Source: Salminus brasiliensis
Taxonomy: Eukaryota; Chordata; Actinopteri; Characiformes; Bryconidae
Assembly: GCF_030463535.1 (NCBI RefSeq)
Contig: NC_132892.1
Location: 29,542,341-29,606,340 of the forward strand
DNA length: 64,000 nt
Direction of reading: 5' to 3'
This document shows, piece after piece, positions 47,700 to 59,500 of the stretch. Every line of letters starts with the position of its first letter. Positions within the stretch are counted from its first letter, which is position 1. The notes under the pieces are model-generated. The model was not told the DNA's origin, did no database searches, and worked only from the letters and a program-made list of their open reading frames with translations. A program made the position numbers and the translations under genes.

Positions 47700-48985
47700 A
47701 ATTTCTGGTTCTCATAGATGCTAATGTGCTTTCTGACACTGTATGACTGTATGTGTTGTTGTCTATAAAAGAAGTACATTAGCAGAAATACATCAGCATT
47801 GCTAAAAACAGTAGCTGGAATGAACTTTGGCCTAAATTCGGCCTAAAAGAATGCTTCAAAGAAAACATTTTAGGATTTTTGCTTTATGTTAATTTTAATG
47901 CGGTTTCTGGCGCTCGTTGCATTAACTGTTGTCTTTTCAAAATGGACAGAAGACCACAAGCATCGCTAAAAACAGTGGCAACAATAACCCTTAAACCCGA
48001 ATTTGGTCTCAAGCTATGATTTAAGGAAAATTTAAGGATCATTTCTTGTTCACATTGGCTTTAATGTGGCTGTAATTTCCAATTCGCATTGGCTTTAAAC
48101 AATATGACTGATTGTTGTCTATAAAAATGGACAGAAGATTAGCATCTCTAAAAATAGTACTAGCCTCCATTTTTAAGCTTGAGTATAGTCTCAAGAACAG
48201 TTTTAAAGAAAATGTGTCTTCAGACTTTAACATGGTTTCTGACAGTGTATTGACAATGTTGTTGTCTATAAAAGTGAACAGAAGTAAATTAGCTTCGCTA
48301 AAAACAGTAGCAGCAATCGTCCTGAAGCCTGAAATTGGTCTTCAGGACCGTTTCAGTGTTTAAGGATTTCTGTTTTACGTTCATTTTAATGCGGTTTCTG
48401 ATGCTCGTTGTGTTAACTGTTGTCTCTAGCATCGCTAAAAACAGTGGCAACAATAACCCTGAAACCTGAATTTGGTCTCAAGCGATGTTTTAAGGAAAAT
48501 ATGTCAGAATTTCCTATTTACATTGGCTTTAAACCATATGACTGACTGTTGTCTACAAAAATGGATGGAAGATTAGCATCGAAAAATCAGCACTAGCCGC
48601 CATTTTTAATCCATAGTTTTGTCTCAAGAACAGTTTTAAAGCAAATGTGTTGTAATTTACGAAATTTTACAAAAATGGACAGAAGCTAAAAACTATTTTT
48701 TAAGCCTAAGTTTGGTCTCAAGAACAAATATCTGCTATATACGGATGTTTATAAAAGTGAACAGAAGTAAATTAGCATAGCTAAAAACAGTAGCAGCAAT
48801 CGTCCTGAATCTTGAATTGTGCTTAAGGACAGTTCTTGGGGAAAAATACTTATATGACTCACTGTTGTCTGTAAAAATGGCCAAAAGTTCATAAGTATGG
48901 CTAATAACAGTAGCTACAATAATCCCGAACCCTGAGTTTGGTCTGTACTTTTGCCCATATTTATAGATTCGACTACAGTACAGAA
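47700..48985. repeat. Degenerate tandem array, about 120-200-bp units
   Basis: Around eight diverged units. Each has a TGTTGTCTATAAAA.TGGACA type start (near 47758, 47930, 48112, 48258, 48418, 48548, 48745 and 48864). This is followed by AGCATCGCTAAAAACAGTAG, CAACAATAACCC, TGAATTTGGTCTCAAG and TTTTAAGGAAAAT. Unit length varies by internal deletions. Non-coding. Confidence 0.8.
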
Positions 48986-49171
48986 GAAACCACATTAGCA
49001 GCTCTGTGCAGTTTGTGCAGTGCTAGTGTTGTGGTTCTATGGTAGGGGTGCAGTTTGTGTACTTCTATGCTACAGGACAAGTGTCCTCAACAGCAGCAAC
49101 CCACGTGCATGTTCAGCTAAGTTATCCGTTAAACGTACCATGGCTATGATAATTACTAATAAAAGCAACAC

Positions 49172-49450
49172 TTTATGTCCAAATGTTTGTGGACACCCCT
49201 TCTAATGAATGCATTCTGATAGAACTGTCTAATTGTTGTCTAGAGCTCCATGGAAGACTTTGGGGATGAGGTGGGATGGTGATCACTCAACATCCCGGCC
49301 TCACTGATGCTGCTCCTGTCACAGAATTCAATCAAATCCACAGCAATGCAAAGGCCTTCTTTCCTGGACAGTAGAGACAGTAATCCAACAAAAGCAGGAG
49401 CCGCTATTTTTGAATACCCTTGATTTCAGGGAAAACGATGAATGAGTTTA
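49172..49450 (+). mobile_element. Family A MITE, internally deleted
   Basis: Starts TGTCCAAATGTTTGTGGACA, jumps to GAGGTGGGATGGTGATCACT, and continues to CAGTAGAGACAGTAATCCAA and TGAATACCCTTGATTTCAGG. Confidence 0.75.
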
Positions 49451-50049
49451 CACTGTAGGCGGTCATCAGTTTCGTGTCCAGTCTGCCCTAAAGGGAAACC
49501 GTCCTGGGCACAGACATGATTGCAGAAGTGATAAGGCGTCCATGCCCCATATTTCCGCCATATGCTACGCACACTGCTCAGACACTTCCTGCTGCAATGT
49601 GGGTCACAAGTCGATTGCATTTCTTATTGGTGGACTCGGCCAGCCCGTTCCTTTAATCTCTTTCTCTCTCACACTCACTCATACTCATAGACACACGGCT
49701 CTGAGGTCATCTCAGTGCTCTGGCAGGAATTTGAGACTTTGTTAATGACAGGATTGGTGTTGGCTGGAATGTCCGTGTCCGGGTGTTGTGTGTGTTGTGT
49801 GAGTCAGCATCTGTGTATTGGAGAGTGTGCCGTGGTGTTGGCGTGGTAAAGCTTGCCTTCAGACACTGACCTGACCTTGTCTGCCGGGTGCCGGGTTTGG
49901 TGTGTATGTGGGATTGTGATGCACTACATTTTTCAGTAATGTAAATTAATGTCTCCAGATGTCTCCAGGTTTTGGACCATTTCGACTGGTCCATTAATTA
50001 TGAAATATTTACATAATGTGAAGTCTGTGAGCTGTTGTTTCTGTTTTTA

Positions 50050-50475
50050 CAGTACTGTGCAAAGGTTTTAGCATGGAATGTACGTGTTAATTACTTCAAT
50101 AAAACACTGATATTAGAATAAACACTAATAATAACATTCCAACAGAAAGTGGTGGTGGTTCTCCAAAGTTCTCTTCATGGAGTCTAGTATTATTTAGAGT
50201 TCTCCTCAGATCAACACCTGGTTTGATGGTAAATCAGGGCTTAATGATGGTAAATCAGGTGAGCTGCTGCTGCTGCTGGTGATGGAGTTGAACACATCCT
50301 CCACGCTGTGCTGGCTGGACTGGGGGGGCGTCCAGGAGAAACCTGGAGGAACCGAGCTCTGTTCTTCAGACAAGCTCACAGACAAGATCTCACTACTTTC
50401 TTCAGAATGAAAAACTCTGAGAGAACAGCTGAGAGAATATTGGGCTTAGGTTTTTAAAACCTCTGCACAGTGCTG
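50050..50475. mobile_element. MITE family C with terminal inverted repeats
   Basis: The left end is CAGTACTGTGCAAAGGTTTTA. The right end read in reverse is CAGCACTGTGCAGAGGTTTTA, so the termini are inverted repeats with two differences. The inside carries CTCCTCAGATCAACACCTGG, GTGAGCTGCTGCTGCTG and CACATCCTCCACGCTGTGCT. An inverted second copy, split by a SINE, lies at about 56735-57240. Non-coding. Confidence 0.78.
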
Positions 50476-51384
50476 TGTACAGTGTATAAGGGGCTTAGTT
50501 GCCATTAGGCGGCTAGTGTTTACAAGTGGTGCAGAAACTCTCATAACTGTTTTAGGCCAATTTTAAAAACACATAAAAAAAATCTAAATGAAAAATTGAA
50601 AATGGACAAAATAAAACAAATCAAATAAAAATCTGAAAAGCCTAATTCTCACAAATATATATATATATATACATATATTATGTTTGGATGAAGTGGATAA
50701 CTTGGTTTATGGATAAAGAAGGAATGTGAATAAACTACTATGGAGGTGAGAGGGCAGAGATTTAGGGGTTCAGCCTCTGCCATGCACTGCCAGGCTGCCC
50801 TAACGACCATCTAGAGCCAATTAGGGCAGCTTGCTCCAGGTGGCAAATAAAATGGCTTGGTGTGGTGTGGCTCACAATGAGCGAGGACACTGAGGTGAGG
50901 ACGCTGGCCGAGTGTCTCTACAGGACTGACAAGGACCTTTTTAAGAAAAAGGTTCCTCAAAGGTTCCTCAAAGTACCTTAAGAGGTTCCGCCGCAGTTTC
51001 AAACAGAAGAACCTTCAAAAGTTATGCTTATACTTTGTAGTGTAGTGTAAACTGTAGGAGCAAGTTATCATAGTCTACAGACCACTACAGTGTTCACTCT
51101 TGCATTACAGCAGGATTATACTGTCAGTTTTTAGGAGATGGTTGACGATGGTCAATTAATGTTTAGTGATTAAAAGATTAAAACTGAGGGAAGAATTTGA
51201 GCTATTTATCAAAATGTTATCAAAATGTTTCATTACAGCATTAAGATGCTGTGTTATTCTAACCAAATGTACTTGAGTTGCTCTAAAACACAGTGTTTAG
51301 TATCTTGAGTTCATTCAACTTAAATTTGATTGGATTTTTTTTTTTTTTACAGGTGTTTAAGTTAACTGAGCCTATCTGGGCTTA

Positions 51385-53365
51385 CTTTTTGTTCATTCAT
51401 TTGAATCAACATTTTAAACTGAACATTTTCAAGCAGACTTTCAAGCTACAATATCTCACAACTGTTGTCAGATTAGCTGTTGATCACCTCTATCTGTGCC
51501 AACTCATTCAAGCCAACACCCAACCTCAGGTAAAAGCATTGTCACTTAAGCATTACCTACATGCTGCATCCAGCAGCTATTAGCAGCTATTAGCAGCAGT
51601 TAAACAATGAGATGATAAAGCTTTTAATTAAGAGATGTGATCAATAGTGGCCCAGGTTATGTTACTGCTACTATAGGTTAAATGTAATAATCCTAGAAAA
51701 TGTCCCTGCTGGTAGCTGGTTCCAGATGGTCAACTTTGGTTTTGGATGGTCATGGTGGTTAAAAAGCTGGTCATCCTGATTACTTTTTGTTCATTCATTT
51801 GAATCAACATTTTAAACTGAACATTTTCAAGCAGACAATATCTCACACTTGTTGTCAGATTAGCTGTTGATCACCTCTATCTGTGCCAACTCATTCATTT
51901 GCAAGCCAACACTTAGCCGCTGCTGGGAAATTATGGCTGTATTTGTCTGCCTAAACAACGGCTGACCAGGGCTGTCTGCAGTTGTTATCCTCCTCTGTCC
52001 CAGCTGCCGAACGTGAATTAAAAATTTAAATAAAGACTGTCCGAAATGGCGGGGTTGGACAGGGGTAATCCCCCCCACACCCTGCTGGGGAATTAGAGAC
52101 AGTCTGGCACTGTTAGTGTGTAAATCTGAGGAGAAATCCTGTTCAGTCTGCTCCTTTCATCAGAGAGAGAGAGAGAGAGAGGGCAGGGGTGTCTGTAAAG
52201 CAGGCGTCCTGTTGCTTTCCTCTTTCTCCAGTCTGGCCGTGGATTTGGGTTGTCTGTGCCGTCATAGTTGGATTTATAGTGGTAGCACTGCTAATAATGA
52301 GCGAGAGCAGAGTGATATGAGTCCAAGCTAAGTAGTGTGGACTACACTCAGCACTAGAAGTAAGTGGTGTTGCCAAACCCAACCTCAGGTAAAAGCATTG
52401 CCACCTTAGCATTGCCCACATGCTGTGGAACATCCAGCAGCTATTAGCAGCTGTTTAAAATAAGATGATAAGGCTTTAAATTAAGAGATGTGATCAATAG
52501 TGGCCCAGGTTACGTTACTGCTACTAAAGGTTAAATGTAATAATCCTTGGAAAATTCACTGCCAAAAACTCCAGCTCAAAACCAACTCTTCCTAGTAGCT
52601 GGTTCCAGATGGTCGACGTTGGTTTTTGATGGTCAAGGTGGTTAAAAAGCTGGTCATCCAGATGAAAGCATCTGGTAGGACAGCTGTACAGTTACCGGTT
52701 CTAGACCAGCATATGACCAGCATATTGCATATGATTTTGGTCATCCTGGTCATATCGTCATACAACCAGTAAAACCAAGCTTGACAATGCTGGGTGACCA
52801 GCATGAACAGCTGGTTGACCAGCACTGCCAGCAAAACCAGGCTATTCAACCAGCATTATCAAGCTTGATCTTACTGGTTGTATGATGGTACGCTTGGTAT
52901 TCAGGCCAAAAAGTTCAGTTTTGGTTTCATCAAACCAGGGAACCTTGTTTCGTCCTCTAGGTATTTTTTTCAGGTTGACCAGTGTGGTTTTGCTGGTCAA
53001 GGTGTTTGAAAAGCTAGTCACATCTACACCTGCATACTGCATATTGTTTTGAGAGTCATCTAGGTGTTAAGCTTGGTCATACTGGTTGTCTAGCTCAGTT
53101 GTAGACCAGCTAAACCATCAGCAAAAACCATACCCTATGCTGGGAAAAAGCTAAGCTGGTCAACCATCCTAACCAGCTTGAGCTGGCCTGCCTGTTTTTT
53201 TTCAGCAGGTTTTACTGGCATACTTGCAAATTAGTAAAATATGGTCACTAACACTCTACGTCACTGCTCGTCACATTAGCAGTTTAAAGACGACATCCTG
53301 TAGCTTTTCTCTTTTCCAGTCTGGTCGTGGATTTGGGTTGTCTCTGCTGTTACAGCTGCGCTTCA
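51385..53365. repeat. Block of local duplications and CTGGT-rich repeat
   Basis: 51387-51500 is repeated at 51780-51895 (TACTTTTTGTTCATTCATTT, CAGATTAGCTGTTGATCACC). 51520-51665 is repeated at 52375-52510 (AACCTCAGGTAAAAGCATTG, GTGATCAATAGTGGCCCAGG). 52200-52265 is repeated at 53295-53360 (CCGTGGATTTGGGTTGTCT). Between 52590 and 53210 there are many AACCAGC / GCTGGTCA words. This indicates nested duplications of a non-coding unit. Confidence 0.8.
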
Positions 53366-53499
53366 CTCGGGTCAAGGTGAAATTCAGAGGCTAGTTAAGC
53401 CCTGCAGTCTGTGCCATTCAAGGATTATTAGTGCTAACGTTGCTCATAGCAGTTAGCATCAAGCAAATATGATCAGGAAGAAAATGATCATGTTTTTTT

Positions 53500-54515
53500 T
53501 TGTTTTTTTTACAAATTTAAAATTTCAGCTTCTTCCACAGATGTTGGATTCATAATTGGATACAAGGCCGCTCAACGACATTCACAGTTTTTCCTTAACA
53601 TCACTTCTTTGTTCTCTTGGCTATGTGTGTTCAGGTCGTTGTCATGTTGGAAGAGAGCTCTGGAGCAGATTTTCTTCAAGGATCTTGGTGGACATGGTGG
53701 ATTCACCTTTTTCTCCATCAACACTAGTCGCCTTAGTCCTGCAATGCCTTATCGTAGGGATGGCATTAGCCAGGTGATCAACTGTGCCTGGTTTCCTCCA
53801 GGCGGGATGCTTAGTATTCAGGCTAAAATGTTCAATTTTGGTTTCATCAGACCAGATCAGATGGTTTGAGAGTCCTCCAGGTGCCTTTTGGCAAAGCAGG
53901 CTGTAAAGTGCCTGTTACTAAGGAGTGGCTTCTGTCTGGCCAAGCATGGTTTTTGGAGTGCTGCCTGGAAGGTTGATCTTCTGAAAGGTTCTTCCATCTG
54001 CACAAGGATATGCTGGACCCTCAGGTATCTCCTCACCTACCTGGCCAAGGCCCGTCTTTTCCTATTCACTTAGTTTGGCTAGCGAGATTGTAGGAAGATT
54101 CTTAGTGGTTCCAAACTTTTTCCGTTTATTAATGATGGTGGCAGCACTTTTTCTGCACCCTTCTCCAGATCTAAGCCTTGACCCAATCCTGTTTCAGAGG
54201 TCTGCAGATAATTGCTTTACGATTAGATAAGCTAATCCTTTATTAGTCCCACAGTGGGGCTTGGAGTTTGCTCTGACATGCATTGTCAACTGTGGGACCT
54301 TATATAGGCATGTGTTGGCAATTGAGCTGTAGGAACTTCTCAGTCAGCATCAGTGGAAACATCTTAGCTCAATTTTGGGTGTCATTTTAAAGGGTGTGCA
54401 CAATTGTGTACGTATGATATTTAACATATGATTTTTAATAAATTAGCACAAATATCTAAAACTCTGCTTTGATTTTCATTCACTTTGTGACAAAAAAAAA
54501 TCTTTTGTGAATTTT
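53500..54515 (-). mobile_element. Degenerate Tc1-like transposon (antisense)
   Basis: The plus strand reads as the reverse of a Tc1-type transposase element: GTCATGTTGGAAGAGAGCTC, TTTCATCAGACCAGATCAG, GGCCAAGCATGGTTTTTGGA, AACTTTTTCCGTTTATTAAT and GACATGCATTGTCAACTGTG. Its end is GCTCAATTTTGGGTGTCATT. Frames are broken many times. At about 54230-54260 a retroelement-tail fragment (CTTTATTAGTCCCACAGTGG) interrupts it. Confidence 0.75.
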
Positions 54516-54785
54516 GTGACTAAAAATTAACTCTGTCTCTGAAGTCTGTCGATTGAATGAAACATGGAGAAGGTGAAAGGGGTGTGCAGCCCTCCCGGTT
54601 TGACTGTATGTAGGAGGGCTTTAGTTGTAGCATTAGGTGGCGAGAATGAGTGGCAATAGCAGGGAAAGCTGCTCTACTTGGCAGGCAGGATTCTGTAGGA
54701 TCACAGAATCAGCTTGTCAAGAACTTCCTAGAAGTTCCCTCTTTTTTTCTGTCCCTATTCCATTATCTTTATTTCTGTTCATTAT

Positions 54786-55763
<978 letters not shown>

Positions 55764-55828
<65 letters not shown>
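55764..55828. repeat. (TA)n microsatellite at the end of the CTAT array
   Basis: About 32 TA units directly following the CTGT run. Imperfect CTAT/TATC words resume after it to about 56000. Confidence 0.97.
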
Positions 55829-55832
<4 letters not shown>

Positions 55833-56359
55833 CTAGCTCCCTATTTATTTGTCTACTTGTTTGTCTGTCTACCTAGCTGGATATCTATCAATCTATCTAT
55901 CTACTTGCCTGTCTGTATATCTAAATACATATCTGTATTTCTGTTTGTCTGCATGTCTATCTGTTTCTCTGTCTATCTATATGTTTGTCTATCTAAATCT
56001 CTACCTGTCTCACATGCACACACAGCCTCAGTGCTGTTATACTGTGTTTACTCTCTGAAGTGAAGCTCTATGTGCTGCTTTTTCATTTGCAATTCAGTTC
56101 CCGCCTTTTACCCACCAACATCCCTAACTGTCACATCACTCTGCTGATTGACAGATTGACAAACAGCAGCAGCTCTCATGCCCCCCTCCTCCTCCTCCTT
56201 CTCTTCATCATCATCGCTTTTGGTTCAATATAGGCCAGCTGCACATCAACACTGCAAAATCCCTGAGATTTCTCGCGCAGCCTCATTGGCTGACCACTGG
56301 CCTGGATCTGGATCCTCTTCATCTGCATGTGTGAGCATGTGAGATGGTGCTTAACTCTC

Positions 56360-56367
56360 ACAACCTC

Positions 56368-56421
<54 letters not shown>
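56360..56421. repeat. (CT)n microsatellite upstream of smim28
   Basis: Pyrimidine run of CT repeats with one CCCT interruption. It lies about 140 bp before the smim28 ATG and could serve as a core-promoter or splice-acceptor pyrimidine tract. Confidence 0.9.
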
Positions 56422-56424
<3 letters not shown>

Positions 56425-56559
56425 AATATGAACCCCAACACATCTGCCTTCCCTCATTAGTCTGCTTTTGGTCTCCACAGACGGCTACATCTTAGTTTCT
56501 TGGTCTCAGTGTTTGCAGTTTTTTTTTTTCCTGAATAACGTCCAACATCAGCGTGCAGC

Positions 56560-59500
56560 ATGCGTAAGGTCCTGGAGAGCAGCTGGATGAAGTTTGGACC
56601 TGCTGGAAGAGGCACCTACGACTGGATGGCAGGGTCTCCATCTCCACCACCCACAGAGAAGCAGCAACAGGTAAGCATCTCTCCGCCAACATTCAGCATT
56701 CAACAATGCTTCTACACTATATATATAAGAACAGAGCTCAGTTCAAGGTTTCTCCTGGACGCCCCCCAGTCCAGCCAGCACAGCGTGGAGGATGTGTTCA
56801 ACTCCATCAGCAGCAGCAGTGGTTGGTGTGGCGCAACAGATAACACCACCACCTACCATTGCGTTATAACAACACCATGTGGGAGACCAGGGTTCGATTC
56901 CCGGTCTGGGTGACTAAGCTGCACTATACCAATAAGAGTCCTTGGGCAAGACTCCTAACCCTACACCTCTGTAATACGAGTAACCTTGTAAGTCGCTCTG
57001 GATAAGAGCGTCTGCTAAATGCCATAAATGTAAATGTAAGCAGCAGCTCACCTGATTTACCATCATTAAGCCCTGATTTACCACCAAACCAGGTGTTGAT
57101 CTGAGGAGTTGTTTATTTATTATTTAGGAGTGTTGAACTCTAAATAATACTAGACTCCATGAGGAGAACTTTAGAGATGTTCTAATGAAGACAGTGATGG
57201 AGAACCTTGACTTTCTAGTGTTTATTCTAATATTAGTGTTTTACTGGGGATATATATATACACACACACGCACATATATTAGTTAATGTCTAAAAAATGT
57301 ATCTCCATGTTGGTGATGTTGGTAAAAATTTTCTTAACTTTGAATGGAAGTTAATGTAAAATAGCAGTTTATTTCAAGTAATTTAGAGCATTTCTATTGG
57401 TCCATTCATCCAGAGTTATTCACAAAGTGTACAGAGCAGCTAAAGAATACAGATGATGGAGAAAACTAAAAACGAACATGAGTGGAAATACATGTACATT
57501 TATAATGGACATTTAGCTTTGCATAAGAATAATTTATGATTAGGATTGGAATCATTTCATGCTCATAATTTAAAGCAGAACTCTCTCACCCATTATGCCT
57601 TTACAATGTTTTGTTCTGATTCTGAAAACATAAAGATCCAGTGAGAGTCTCTGTTATTGGTGTTCAGATTTGGATAGTTTCCTTTTAGTCCAGTACTTTT
57701 CCCCTCAGTTTTCTGTTTTAGTCATTAATATTTTGTTTCTAATTCTTTGTTTGACTTCATATCAATTATCTTCTGTTGGTTCAACATCTGGGCTCCTGTA
57801 ATCTTGCTCAGAGCTCTGATTTAGGAGCGTTATCATGTTGATTTTAGACCAAAAAGGTCATAAGAAGAGAAGGACAGCACCTAACAACATTCACTTTCTC
57901 TGCTAATAGAGGATAATAATGACATTTCCACTGTTGGGATTCATAATACTTTTCATAATACCTTTGGCACAGAAAACTAAAAGACATCTACATGAGTTAA
58001 ACATCATGAGCCACTTTCCTAGATTCACTTTTTTGTAATTGTGCACATTTTTATTATTTAATTTAAATAAATTACAAATGTACTTTTTTTAACTTTCAGA
58101 TTACTGGACGCTTCTTCTTTTGGCCGTGTGTTTCTATAGAACTATAAAAAAAACTTTGTTTATACTGTAAATATCATCTGACATATGATTGACCAGAATG
58201 GTGCCTTATAAAATAATCCACCGTAAAGTTATTTCAACTACTCAAAAGTGGTGTCCTACACTTTTATTTCTTAAAGTAAATTTTCTTTTCAAGTAGTAAA
58301 CTTTGTGCTGGAAGATGGGTGGACGTGCTGGAGTTGGGAAAAATCCTTATAAAAGTTTTTTTTTTTGGACTTGAAAAGTTGTTGCCCTGAACTGGAAAGT
58401 TGTTATTTATGTTGTTCCAAATATTCTGATGAATGGACCAATAGAAATACTCCAAAATGACTTTTGAGTTTTGGAGATACAAAGGTTTTACTTAGAAAGT
58501 TTGGGAAACTGATTGCCTCAACTTGTCTATGTCAAATAAGAAATGAATTTCAAGTTTTCAAGTCTAAAACTAGATTTTAACTTAAGGAAACTTAAGTCTT
58601 AAGTAAAGTAGCAGATGCATCCTGAACTTTAAGATCTAAAGTTAATGCTTTTAACTTTTTAACCTCTACAGATGATTTATTATTATTTAGAATGGATATC
58701 AGACCTTATTTCATGTCAGTGTGTAACTTTACTGTTTACCCAATAGCCATGTGTTACTGAAATCATTACTCATGATCAACAATTCATAAAATCACCAGCG
58801 GAAACACATTGTTTTTGGACGTACATGTGAAGGTTGTTGGTGGGGGGAGGGTTGGTATATAAATAAGACAAAGAGTTTGCTGTGTTGTAGTGATACGCTG
58901 TAATGCCAAGTGGTCAATATGAGTTTTATGACAATGAACAAAAATAGTGCTGTATTGCAAGAACTAGAGGGTTGTATTTCCTCTTAAGTCAATTCCTTTC
59001 TTCTGAAAAGTTGAGCTGCAGTTTTTCAGGGAAACGGCAACATGTGTGCTTTCCATGGTCCTGCATAGCGTGTTGTCTGTGGTGAGCTGGTTCAGCTTGC
59101 ATTAACACAGCTGTTGTCTATTATTTGTGCAAAACCCCACCAACACTTTAACATGTGTAGCAGATTTTAACCAGGTAAAAATCGTAACCTTCAAGCACCT
59201 TTTAAAGATATTGGCATAATATCATAATATAAAAAGAAATGAATAGACATAAATATAAAGTTATTGAGTGTTACATCAAAAAGTCAACTGAAAGACAAGC
59301 ATGTGTTGACGTTATATATTTTATGTACACCAATCAGCCATTACATTAAAACCACTGACAGTTTAAGTGAGTAATATTAATGATCAGGTTCTAACCAAAG
59401 CAGGAAAAAGGGGCAAACTTTGACAAGAACCTAACTGTGATGTAACTAGACGACTGTGTCAAATCATCTCCAAAACATCAGGCATGTCTTGGTGGCATGG

